Source: Pseudoips prasinana | Taxonomy: Eukaryota > Arthropoda > Insecta > Lepidoptera > Nolidae | Direction: 5' to 3' | Length of the DNA stretch: 64,000 nt | Assembly: GCA_951640165.1 (NCBI GenBank) | Contig: OX621258.1 | Location: 9,199,501 to 9,263,500 of the forward strand | Part shown: in pieces, positions 31,180 to 40,609 of the stretch | Layout of the letters: the number at the start of each line of letters is the position of its first letter | Numbering within the stretch: the stretch's first letter is position 1 | The notes under the pieces: model-generated | Told to the model about the DNA's origin: nothing | The model's database searches: none | The model's input: the letters and a program-made list of their open reading frames with translations, nothing else | Position numbers and translations under genes: made by a program

Positions 31180-31611
31180 ATTATCATTATAAATTTCGCA
31201 TAAATATTGCGTATTTTATGCTCATACTTATATTATTCTCGATCCTGTTATTCTCGACCGTTTTCTTTTTTATAATAGCCTCCTTTACATTATTTTAAGA
31301 TATTTGTCGAATTCTGGCACGCCCAACAAACCTATGTGGTTTCTTGGTCTGCAATATTTGTAAATATTAGCATGTACTGTTGAAAAAACAACTTTTTTAA
31401 TACCCATGAATTAGAAAAGTTCGTCATGCGCTCCTTGGATTTGAACTCTAGACTCCCCACTCCATCGGCCTAACTAACCAATAAAACCGAACAACGTGGA
31501 ACACATTAACGTGCAAAATACCCAAATATAAATATTGACGTTCCATTCAAGAACAACAAATAAGTTGGTGCATTTTGTATGGGGAACCAATAAATATTGA
31601 CGGGCCAATTG
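31180..31611. other. Unassigned stretch
   Basis: No gene or clear repeat is seen. Confidence 0.3.
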
Positions 31612-31699
31612 GCGTGGTTGATAAATGCTTTTCACGTCGCAAGTCGTGGGTTCGATTCCCACCCAAAATAGATATTTGTGTCCATGAACATGTCTGTTT
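31612..31699 (+). mobile_element. SINE-3 head
   Basis: Head with GTGGTTGATAAATGC and box B GGTTCGATTCCCACCC, then CATGAACATGTCTGTTTG. Cut off at repeat Q. Confidence 0.7.
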
Positions 31700-31905
31700 G
31701 ACCTGTCATCATCATAATCATCATGTCAACCAAAGTACGTCCACTGCTGGACAAAAGCCTCTCTAAAGAATGGGGGGATATGCTATAATCACCACGCTTG
31801 GCAGACGGGTTGGCGATCGCAGTCAGAGTTCATAGAAAAATGCTGCTCCCCGTTCTCTGGTAGGTATTCCCTACGACGATTTCTGCCACCCCCCACGGGA
31901 TGATG
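31700..31905 (-). mobile_element. Repeat Q, near full length
   Basis: The GAT tail on the minus strand appears as TCATCATCATAATCATCATG. The GTCCACTGCTGGACAAAAGC and GACGGGTTGGCGATCGCAG blocks follow. Confidence 0.65.
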
Positions 31906-31921
31906 AATGAATGAATGATGA

Positions 31922-32512
31922 ATGTGCAAATTTGTAAGAAAAAATATGTCACTTTTTGAAATAAACAAGGAGGCTGTACTTAAAAGAAAAATAGTTCGCA
32001 AACCGCTATTAATACCAAGATATAGACTGAAGATATGTGATAAAAACTGTTATTATATGGCAACAATAATATACAATAGAGTTCCAGAGAGATTCAGAAA
32101 TCTGACAGAAACTGAATTCAATAAAAAAACGTATGAGTGGCTCTGTGACAAATGTTTTTATTGTATTTCAGATTATCTTCAATTTAACTTTCAATAATTT
32201 TGACATACTACTTAACTTGACTTTTACGTTATATATATTAATTGATTGACTATATATACACATTTACGTTACTGTTTAGCTAATAAATTATTGTAAAATT
32301 GTAAAATTATATAGAAAGTAAAATATTAAGTTATGTATATTGAATTAAAATTATGTGAGATTATGACAAATAATACATGTTACTTACATATATTATGTGT
32401 CATACTTCCACTTAAACATTTGCACGACAAATTGTTGAAAATAGTGGAACCGTAATTTAAGACCATCTAAATGTACCTATATTCCTGCAAATAAAGAAAT
32501 CATTCATTCATT
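31922..32512 (+). pseudogene. LINE C ORF2 C-terminus with CATT tail
   Basis: About 91 codons end in a C-terminus like LINE A (MATIIYNRVPERFRN, EFNKKTYEWLCDKCFY then CISDYLQF). There is a ~300-base 3' UTR, AATAAAG and a CATTCATTCATTCAT terminus. Open to its stop but 5'-truncated, with no RT catalytic part. Confidence 0.65.
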
Positions 32513-32562
32513 CATGAGATGGGGTGATGTTTTCCCATGCCATCACCACACAGCAAAGATTA
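32513..32562 (-). mobile_element. Repeat Q fragment
   Basis: GAGATGGGGTGATG and CATCACCACACAGC match the 5' part of repeat Q. Confidence 0.5.
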
Positions 32563-32985
32563 TCCTGTGTCCGAGTGTAATCTATAAATATAATAAAATC
32601 GTAGGAAAGTCAAAACTGTACGTGGAATATTTTTAAAAAGGATACTTGGGGCGTGATCTACAATCGATATCGAAGCCAAAAATATAGTTTTTAGAATTTT
32701 TGTCTGTGTGTCTGTTTGTCTGTATGTATGTCAGGGCTAATCTTAAAAAGTACTGCATAGATTTACTTCAAATTTTGCATGAATATTACTAAGAGGTCGG
32801 GTCAACATATAGGCTACATATTTTCACGCTGTCACCTACGGGGGAGGCGCTGTGATAATTTTTGAAGTTAAACGCGGGTAAAACCGCGGGGCACAGCTAG
32901 TTCTCTATATAAGGATGTATTTACAAAATCATGTCATGGGATCAAATGGCCATGTGTGAATATTGTCCCAGAATATTATTATTGT
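32563..32985 (+). mobile_element. SINE-3 split by a Helitron
   Basis: The SINE body breaks after GAGTGTAA (32580) and resumes at 32901 with TTCTCTATATAAGG. Joining the two gives the normal SINE-3 sequence with no extra bases. The tail ends AGAATATTATTATTG. Confidence 0.7.
32581..32900 (+). mobile_element. Helitron-like element inside SINE-3
   Basis: TCTATAAATATAATAAAATC start, ACGCGGGTAAAACCGCGGGG hairpin, CACAGCTAG end, inserted precisely between A (32580) and T (32901) with no duplication. 320 bp; no open frame. Confidence 0.85.
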
Positions 32986-33110
32986 AATTTATATTTTTGC
33001 ACAAACTCGTTTTTAACTGACTTCAAAAGGAGAAGGTTCTCAAGTTCACTGGTATTTTTTTATGTATGTATACCAATTACTCGGAGATTTATGTACCGAT
33101 TTATAGATAA

Positions 33111-33377
33111 CTAGCGGCCCGGTACGTGCTTCGCTACGTATAAGGCATAGTAATCAAAATAAATGATTATTAAGTTAATTTATTCAAACAAAAAAATGCT
33201 TTATATTGCTAATAGATGTTGATTTTACACTTTTTCGAGACTTTTTTTAAATTTTTTCTACGTACAAACCTTCCCTAGACTTCCACGAATAATTCAAGAT
33301 CAAAATTAGCCAAATCGGTAAAGGCGTTGTTGAGTTATAACATTACAACGAAAAGTGGCATTGATTTTTATATATAT
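33111..33377 (-). mobile_element. Helitron-like element, diverged
   Basis: CTAG at 33111 with GCGGCCCGGTACGTGCTTCG on the plus strand is a variant 3' end. The ATTTTTATATATATTAG right end abuts the mariner at 33380. Confidence 0.5.
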
Positions 33378-33379
33378 TA

Positions 33380-34660
33380 GTCTTTACCTATGAAATTGCC
33401 GTTCTGCAGTACTGGCCATTTCAAATCAAAATAATTTTTGTTTGGCTAAGAATTCTAATTTCAAATTAATTTTATTTTAAAAACATGGATTCTTTTTTCC
33501 AAAAGTAGTCATTTCTTTATTGATTAGTGTTACATTTTCATCGCATTTCAATCTTTTTCGTCATCATGGATACGTTAAAAATTCGAGTAATTATGGAATA
33601 TGAGTACCGTCGTGGCAGCAACGCGGCACAAGCGGCACGCAACATCAACGACGTTTACGGAGCTAACACTACAAACCAACGCACCACCTGTTATTGGTTT
33701 GCTCGCTTCCGTTCTGGAAATTTCGACCTGAAAAATGAACCTCGCGGTCGTCCGAAGACTTTGGTCGACAATGACGAATTAAAGGCGGTTGTGGAAGCTG
33801 ATGATACACAATCTACGGCTGAATTAGCAGCAGCTTTCGACGTTAGCGTCAAAACAATATTGGTCCATTTGCGTCAAATTGGCAAGGTAAAAAAGCTTGA
33901 CAAATGGGTGCCCCACGAACTCAATGATCGCCAGCGCGAAGTACGCGTCGAGACGTGCCTTGCACTGCTCAACAGACACACAAATGAAGGAATTTTGAAC
34001 CGCATTGTTACCTGCGATGAAAAATGGATTCTGTTTGATAACCGCAAGCGCTCAGCAAGTTGGTTGGATCCTGGTTCAGCACCTAAACAATGCCCTAAAC
34101 GAAAACTTACCCCTAGAAAAGTGATGGTCACTGTTTGGTGGTCTAGCGCCGGTGTGATTCATCACAGCTTCTTACCAAACGGGGTGAGCATTACTGCAGA
34201 TGTGTATTGTGAAGAACTGAGCACAATGATGGAGAAGCTGGCGCATCTCCAACCAGCATTGGTCAATCGCTCGTCTCCGCTGCTCCTGCACGACAACGCG
34301 CGACCTCATACTGCACAGCAGACGGTCTCCAAGTTGCAAGAACTGGGGTTGGAAGCTCTCCGTCATCCGCCCTACTCACCAGACCTTGCGCCTACAGACT
34401 ACTACTTTTTCCAGAATTTGGATAACTTCTTGGCGGGAAAAAAATTCAATACCCGAGAGGCAGTACAAAATGCCTTTGAAGAATTTGTTGCCTCCCGTCC
34501 AGCTGATTTCTTTAAGAAGGGCATCAATAAACTGCCACTGCGATGGCAAAGATGCATTGATTGCATGGGTGATTACTTCGATTAATACAAATAAAAAAAT
34601 TCATGAAAAAAATTCGTTAAAATTTTTTCATACAAAACGGCAATTTCATAGGTAAAGACC
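33380..34660 (+). mobile_element. Mariner element, cecropia type, complete
   Basis: A 1281-bp element between TA dinucleotides (33378-33379 and 34661-34662). The ends GTCTTTACCTATGAAATT and GGTCTTTACCTATGAAAT (right, complemented) match over about 26 bases, apart from one G missing at the left tip. It encloses one intact transposase gene, so it is potentially autonomous. The GC-richer coding part contrasts with its AT-rich surroundings. Confidence 0.9.
33566..34585 (+). CDS. Mariner transposase
   Basis: A 339-residue cut-and-paste transposase that would bind the element's inverted ends and excise and insert it at TA. The start is the ATG at 33566; the frame is open further up to a GTG, but 339 residues is close to the usual mariner length (~340-350). 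The N-terminal half holds two helix-turn-helix segments (about residues 5-55 and 70-108). The linker WVPHEL is at 114-119. The DDD catalytic set is complete: Asp151 (TCDEKW), Asp243 (HDNARPH), Asp278 (SPDLAPTDY), with exactly 34 residues between the last two (D34D). Overall layout and IGKVKKLDKWVPHEL resemble the cecropia subfamily, which also includes the mariner half of primate SETMAR. No frameshift or stop is seen. Activity is inferred, not shown. Confidence 0.93.
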   Translation: MDTLKIRVIMEYEYRRGSNAAQAARNINDVYGANTTNQRTTCYWFARFRSGNFDLKNEPRGRPKTLVDNDELKAVVEADDTQSTAELAAAFDVSVKTILVHLRQIGKVKKLDKWVPHELNDRQREVRVETCLALLNRHTNEGILNRIVTCDEKWILFDNRKRSASWLDPGSAPKQCPKRKLTPRKVMVTVWWSSAGVIHHSFLPNGVSITADVYCEELSTMMEKLAHLQPALVNRSSPLLLHDNARPHTAQQTVSKLQELGLEALRHPPYSPDLAPTDYYFFQNLDNFLAGKKFNTREAVQNAFEEFVASRPADFFKKGINKLPLRWQRCIDCMGDYFD

Positions 34661-34662
34661 TA

Positions 34663-35204
34663 TTATATAGATTAGTCTTAGTAGTAGAAGTTTCATGGGC
34701 AGATAGTTCTCTTAAAGTTACCTCCACTATTTTTGGTTAGACTTTGTAATATCTTCGGACTGGTTGGCGTAGTTTGTTTATGCTTCCCTTTCACGCCGCC
34801 TTGTCATGTATGTGTGTAAAAATTTCGTTCAATCAGGAAAGTGTGCAAGTGTGTGAATTTAAGGCTTCGAACTGAAAAGTATTTCGAAATTTCGCACATG
34901 GGTACACGATGAACATTGTAATCAACCAGCGAAACGTCTGAGAAGCATTTCCAATATTTCCTTTCTCAGCTAGAGGAAAATATAACAAAATAACAAAAAA
35001 ACTTTTTGAAATATTTCAACTTCACCAAAATTGCAACGTCCATTTTTATTCGTGTTACGCTTGGAAAGATTATGGGTCTGAATCCAATTCGTAGAGACTT
35101 GCTAAAGTAGGTGTTCGTTATAACTTTGGTATAGGGGTCATGGGATAAGCTAAAGGCTGTAGCGGATATGTTACTCCAATTTAAACTCACCCTTTGACCA
35201 GGCG
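34663..35204. other. Unassigned stretch
   Basis: No gene or known repeat is seen. Confidence 0.3.
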
Positions 35205-35590
35205 TGATAATGATGTCCCTTCCCGGCCGAATTTCGGCCACGGCGGCCATTCTCAATGGAGATTAGCTAATTGCACAGGACATATTATAGTGCACAAGTG
35301 TGTGCGCAAACACAGGGGAACTTTCTATTCCATCACTCTCATGATCCGATGGGACGACTAACGACACGACCGGAAAGAGGTCAGGTACAGGACCGACGGC
35401 TTTACGTGCTCTCCGAGCACGTAATATGGTGGCGGTGTAATACCGCTAACTTCCAGACTTAGGGCTGATAGTGAGAAATTTCTTCTTACGGAAAAATCCC
35501 AAAATTACTTTTTTGGCCCGACCCGGGATTTGAACCCAGGACCTCATTTTCTGCGGTTGAACACGCTATCGCTAGACTAACGAGGCAGTC
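35205..35590 (-). mobile_element. SINE-2, best full-length copy
   Basis: The minus strand runs GACTGCCTCGTTAGTCTAGC (head), box B GGTTCAAATCCCGGG, GACCTCTTTCCGGTCGTGTC, then GAATGGCCGCCGTGGCCGAA, GGGAAGGGACATCATT. About 385 bp. The last ~40 bases match the 3' end of the LINE at 21156-21722. Confidence 0.85.
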
Positions 35591-35635
35591 AGGCGTGAGA
35601 CACAAATTATGAAAACACAAATTTTCTAGTGTAGG

Positions 35636-35885
35636 ACTTCCATTTGATGACGATAGCCTTGACTAAGTTAAGTGAACGTGCCTTCTGATCCAAAGGTTGT
35701 GAGTTCGATCCTCGCGCAAGGCAAATATTTTTGTTCTTGGTCGGGGTCTTTTCTGTGTATTGTATGTATATATTTACAAAAAATATAATTAATATATACA
35801 TTTCTATCCGTTGTCTAGTGGCCATTCTACAAGCTTTGCTTAGTTTCAGCCAGATGGCGCTATAAGTCCCGGATATTTGTTTGTA
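35636..35885 (+). mobile_element. SINE-6
   Basis: A distinct tRNA-like head (GATAGCCTTGACTAAGTTAA; box B AGTTCGATCC) is followed by a body and the ACAAGCTTTGCTTAGTTT tail domain shared with SINE-1 and SINE-3, ending CCCGGATATTTG. Confidence 0.65.
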
Positions 35886-36098
35886 ATATTTTTTCTTTAA
35901 AAACAATATGAACTATGCTTAATCACCTGATTACTTAAATGGCATCACACATACTTGCGCATCTTCACACTGTATAGCCATCTCACAAAACACGTTTATA
36001 TAGTAATTCTAGCGTCCCCCTCAGATTATGATTACTACAAAATATTACACAGGTTATAAACAAAAATAATCTATTAGAAGTAGTCATAGGGGAAAAGG

Positions 36099-36163
36099 AA
36101 AGAAAGTAGTTTCAAATTTGAAAGGTATTCTATATACCTTTCAAATTTGAAACTACTTTCTTT
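36099..36163. repeat. Perfect 30-bp-arm palindrome
   Basis: Arms AAAGAAAGTAGTTTCAAATT.. pair perfectly for about 30 bases around a TCTAT loop. Confidence 0.85.
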
Positions 36164-36284
36164 TTAAATGTTTGTATTTAATACTACCTGTACCCGGCAT
36201 TCAAATGGTCCAAAAATTTCAAAAAAATCACGCCACCCATTATGGAGTCCATAAAGACCATATATTTATAATAATAATAATAAT

Positions 36285-36532
36285 ATAATATCTGGGGACA
36301 ATGTCACACAGATCATCCTAGCCCCAAACTAAGCAAAGCTTGTACTATGGGTACCAGGCGACGATATACATACTTATATAGATAGATAAATACTTATATA
36401 CATAGAAAACATCCATGACTCAGAAACAAATATTCGTGCTCATCACACAAATATTTGCACTTACCGGGATTCGAACCCAGGACCACCAGCTTCGTAGGCA
36501 GGAGCACTACCAACTAGGCTACGGTGACCGTC
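36285..36532 (-). mobile_element. SINE-1, full length
   Basis: Box A TAGCCTAGTTGG and box B GGTTCGAATCC are intact on the minus strand. Tail ends CCCAGATATTATATT. Confidence 0.85.
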
Positions 36533-37136
36533 AAATTTTCGTCCGATTTATCTTTATATATACACCTTTATTGTTTCCCATGTGTTAATGTTAGGGCTTA
36601 ATTTATCTCCATTCCAAATTTCAGCAAAAGGAGTCCCTAATAAGGATTTTTTATAAATGTATATAAATTTCTGAATTTAATTGGTAGTGGTTGATAGTAG
36701 TTAGTCTCATTTGCTTGTATATACTTTCGCGTATTATAATTGTACATTGTCTACGTGTATTAACGTCACTAAACTTGATGACTATTTTATCGACGTTTCG
36801 ACGAAGTTTCCCTTGACGTTGTACGAGTAGGTTGTTTTTAAATCGCTTACGCTTATAACATGTGCCACATAAATGTCTTATTCACTCATAAAGAGTTCTA
36901 TACGACTAAAGTGTTAGAATACGAGCATTCTGGGAATTATAACTTTGGTTGGTCGGAGGAAAATATATCATTTGCGATTCGGTTTCTGAACTCCGGTAGG
37001 ATCCAATTCTATTTGTAAGTTGTTAGGGTTTGGGATTAAGGACTTCTAAGTTGAAAAAGTTACGCTTTAGGGTAGGTTACTGAACTTGATAAATGTAAGT
37101 AACTCTTTTTAGTTACACCAAAAGTAATAATAGTGC
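36533..37136. other. Unassigned stretch
   Basis: A CGACGTTTCGACGAAG motif near 36791 recurs in the palindrome at 28191-28339 and near 48650; it may mark a decayed repeat. No gene. Confidence 0.3.
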
Positions 37137-37200
37137 TCCTGGTAGAGTTTCGGCTACGACGGCTAATTTTTACGGAGACTAGCCCAAAGTGACCTTTGAC
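37137..37200 (-). mobile_element. SINE-2 tail fragment
   Basis: GTTTCGGCTACGACGGCTAA and GGAGACTAGCC match the SINE-2 3' end with substitutions. Confidence 0.4.
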
Positions 37201-37227
37201 CAAGAGTGTTACGTCACTATTATTTTA

Positions 37228-37600
37228 AGACGGGCTTGTGTCGGGGTTGGTAAATGATTGCTTTGGACGCCGCAGTTCGTGGGTTCAGTTCCCACCCAGG
37301 ACAAATATTTGTGTGCATGAACATATCTGTTTGTCCTGTGTCTGGGTGTAATTATTATATATTTACAAAAAAAAAGTATTATATGTAGATATATATCATT
37401 AGTTACCTGGTTTCCATAGTACACACGGCTACTTATCAAGCTATACATTTCAGTATAAGCTGATCTCGCATTGTATAGGATTTCCATATAATAAGAGATC
37501 AGCGTATATTGGAAATGTATAGCTTGATATGTAGCCGTGTGTACAAGCTCTGCTAATTTTTGGAACAGATAGCCGTGTGTGAATAATGTCCTGAGATATT
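37228..37600 (+). mobile_element. SINE-3 split by a TA MITE
   Basis: The head (GTGGGTTCAGTTCCCACCC) and body run to CCATAGTA. The tail resumes TACAAGCTCTGC at 37542. Removal of the 120-bp palindrome and one TA restores the SINE. Confidence 0.75.
37422..37541. mobile_element. Palindromic MITE, TA duplication
   Basis: Ends CACACGGCTAC / GTAGCCGTGTG with arms continuing TATCAAGCTATACATTTC, about 33 bases, flanked by TA (37420-37421, 37542-37543). Tc1/mariner-type target. Confidence 0.8.
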
Positions 37601-37727
37601 AATCTTGCCGCCATTCCCACATTCTCTGTGTCCAAGTTATGTTAGCCGTCCATAACATAACATTCTTGTATTAAAACTATTATTTGTTTTAGAGCATGGT
37701 AAGTTAAGGAAGAGTAAGTAAGTATGT

Positions 37728-38095
37728 AAGTAACTCTTTATTGTTCACCAAAAAATAATACATTTTTTTATATCTAGGGACAATGTCACACAGATAATCC
37801 TAGCCCCAAACTAAGCAAAGCTTGTACTATGGGTACCAGGTGACTATATACATACTTATATAGATAGGTAAATATTAAAAACATAGAAAACATCCATGAC
37901 TCAGAAACAAATATTCGTACTCATCTCACAAATACTTGCACTTACCGGGATTCGAACCCAGGACCACCAGCTTCGTAGGCAGGAGCACTACCAACTAGGC
38001 TACGGTGACCATCGTATGTAGTATGTTAACAAGATTGTACAAATGGCGGCCTTATAGCTAGGTGCGATCTCTTCCAGGCAACCGTTGAATGGACC
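37728..38095 (-). mobile_element. LINE D 3' tail split by SINE-1
   Basis: CTTTATTGTTCACCAAAAAA (left) and ATGGCGGCCTTATAGCTAGG (right) are two halves of the LINE D 3' UTR, on either side of the SINE-1 at 37771-38013. Confidence 0.6.
37771..38013 (-). mobile_element. SINE-1, full length, nested
   Basis: Intact boxes A and B on the minus strand; inserted into a LINE D tail. Confidence 0.8.
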
Positions 38096-38099
38096 GGAA

Positions 38100-38504
38100 G
38101 TAAAGAAAAGGCATTTGGGTATTTGCTGTTTTTTTTTCGGTTGCTTAGATATATCACAACTTCAAATTAATTGCAAAATTGTAGATCCCCAGCTCTTATA
38201 CTATAAATGTAACCAATACACACTTACAGTGCTTATTTTCATACCTAAACGTAAAAAGGAAAATACTAAAACTTATTGTTTTAATTTCGCCCCTAAACTT
38301 AGCTTTTATGTTTCCCTTTTCCCTCAAGAGTTATTTTTGTTCCTATTTTGTGGAGAAAAGGCCTATTTTTTCAAAGTTTCCTTTCTGTGGTTATATTATC
38401 GATGAGTTCGAGTGTTTCTGGTGTACACAGGTTTAAATGAATTCATTGATACAGGAGTATTTTGAAGGCGTTAGTATCAGCACTTTACTACACTTTTCTC
38501 ATGG
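38100..38504. other. Unassigned stretch
   Basis: A 106-codon open frame at 38085-38405 is hydrophobic and low-complexity (many Phe, Leu) with no recognised domain. I do not call it a gene. Confidence 0.3.
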
Positions 38505-38575
38505 CTAATAGACTGTTGTCTAACGGCTAAACCCGCAAGCAACATTTTAAAGCATCCTCCGAAGCATGGAGACGC
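38505..38575 (-). mobile_element. 5S-derived SINE body fragment
   Basis: AGACTGTTGTCTAACGGCTA and CCTCCGAAGCATGGAGACGC match the body of 39130-39382. The 5S part is absent. Confidence 0.45.
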
Positions 38576-38583
38576 TAAGAAAG

Positions 38584-38837
38584 AATAATAATAATATCTA
38601 GGGACAATGTCACACAGATCATCCTAGCCCCAAACTAAGCAAAGCTTGTACTATGGGTACCAGGCGACGATATACATACTTATATAGATAGATAAATACT
38701 TATATACATAGAAAACATCCATGACTCAGTAACAAATATTCGTGCTCACCACACATAATTTGCACTTACCGGGATTCGAACCCAGGACCACCAGCTTCAT
38801 AGGCAGGAGCACTACCAACTAGGCTACGGTGACCGTC
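38584..38837 (-). mobile_element. SINE-1, full length
   Basis: Box A and box B intact on the minus strand; tail GTCCCTAGATATTATTATTA. Confidence 0.85.
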
Positions 38838-38931
38838 AAATAAAAAATAAACCACTTCGCCGAAAACCTATCAATAGTCTAACCGCGTGCCTAGGTGCTT
38901 CATATCGCCGACCACCTACAGATCGGTAAAG

Positions 38932-39475
38932 GTCATTTTTTATGTCATAGGGCAACAAACGAGCATGCGGGGCACCTGATGGTAAGTGATCACCACCCCC
39001 ATGGACACTCGCGGAGTCGCGGGTGCAGATTTTAAAAGAGTCAGTAAACAAGTGTTGCTGACTCTTTCCCCCACCCCGATGAGCTCTGGTGACCTTACTC
39101 ACACGCAGAAACACAACATTAAAGTTATTACTTACTTATCGTATGGGCAGTGGTTACCCTAGTGTTAGAGTTGTTCAAGCCGCCCAGTAGGCCTCTGACA
39201 TTGCTTAACGACTGTTGTCTAATGACTACAACCGGGACCGACAGCTTAACGTGCCCTCCGAAGCACGGAGACGCTCAGGAGTTAAACCACTTTGGCGGTC
39301 ACCCATCTATGAACTGACCGCGAGCATAGTTGCTTAACCTCACCGATCACTTACGGACCGGTGAGAGCTTCTAGCTATGAGCTATTAATGTTATTATTAA
39401 GGAATGACTTCTGTAAGGTGGAGGTACTTCCCCAGTCGGGCTGCTCTTTGAGCGAATGAACGCTGTGCCCTACCT
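38932..39475 (-). mobile_element. Repeat P split by the 5S-derived SINE
   Basis: Repeat P breaks at ATTAAAGTTATT and resumes at TATTAATGTTATT. The reference copy at 27280-27545 reads straight through this point. Confidence 0.7.
39130..39382 (-). mobile_element. 5S rRNA-derived SINE, complete
   Basis: A 253-bp insertion flanked by TATT (39126-39129, 39383-39386). On the minus strand, GATCGGTGAGGTTAAGCAAC, CTCGCGGTCAGTTCATAGAT and GGGTGACCGCC line up with positions ~35-90 of animal 5S rRNA, including the internal pol III control region. The tail is CGATAAGTAAGT. Confidence 0.8.
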
Positions 39476-39479
39476 CTAT

Positions 39480-40202
39480 GTAATATAGTTCTGTGTACTA
39501 AATTAAACCCCCTATATTATTTAGGACAACTGCTTAGCACTAAACAAAACAGCAGGACAGTAAGTTGCCAAAGTAACAGCGCTGTATAAAACCCCACGGC
39601 ACACTGGGTATTCCATTCTCTTGCCAAAAACTTGCAACAATACTGACCAACTTTAGTATATACGGTCCATTTATTTACTTTAAATCGATTTACAAACTTT
39701 GTTGATGTAATATTCTCATTGCTGTGTAGTTGATGGCATAGAATATTACCACCCCATCTTATCCCGTGGACGAGACGTCGGGATGTCAGACCGAAGGACT
39801 ATATAGTACTTTCAATTAAAAATTATATTTTTTTTGTTTTTTTATATATCTACTTTTAATTGTGTTTTATATCACGTCTGTTTATTGTATCACAACTTTG
39901 ACTGAGCACTGTCTCCCAAGATACAGGCTTCAGCATAGTTTGGGAACCAGGACCAGTAGTACCTCTTGTAAATCGCATATATGGTAAAGAATCCGAATTT
40001 TGTAATTAATTTTTTTTGTGGCGAAATACATTTTTAGTATTATTATAATAGTCTGGTATCTTCATGGGAGCAGCGCTTATTTGAGTACACAATTGATCGT
40101 TATAGCAAATTGGCCTTCAAAATGATGTTCACAATAAAACCTGTGGAGATCTTTGGCGGAAGTCGTTCTCCAGCAATGGACGTCTCTCGGCTGATAGAAT
40201 GA
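39480..40202. other. Mostly unassigned
   Basis: A repeat Q fragment (CACCCCATCTTATCCCGTGG) lies at 39718-39780. Otherwise nothing. Confidence 0.35.
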
Positions 40203-40515
40203 TATGTAATGTCCCCCAGACTAAATTTCGGCCACGGCAGCGTCTCAATGGAGATTAGCCAACTGCGAAGATATTGTATGGTGCACAAGTTTTTACGCAA
40301 ACACAGTGGCACTTTTTATTCCATCACTCCCATGAACCGATGCGCGATGGGACGACTAGCGACATGACCGGAAAGAGGGTGTGTAATAGCGTCAACTGCC
40401 AAATTTCGGACTGATAATGGGATTTTATTTTACGAAATAAACCCAAAATTAGTTTTTGGCCCGACCCGGGATTTGAACCCAGGGCCCATTTGCGGTTAAA
40501 CACGCTACGAAGCTA
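40203..40515 (-). mobile_element. SINE-2 with internal deletions
   Basis: The head (GGTTCAAATCCCGGGTCGGG) and tail (AAATTTCGGCCACGGC) are present; the middle is shortened. Confidence 0.7.
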
Positions 40516-40609
40516 CACATGTAATACAGTTGTTAACAGGGTATTTCATCACATGTGTAAAAGATTAAAATCATGGAAATTACTACATATTTCATTGATT
40601 GAAATTGAA

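Noticed and set aside
38085..38405. 106-codon Phe/Leu-rich open frame
   Set aside because: Low-complexity hydrophobic sequence from AT-rich DNA; no homology recognised and it starts inside a LINE D tail.
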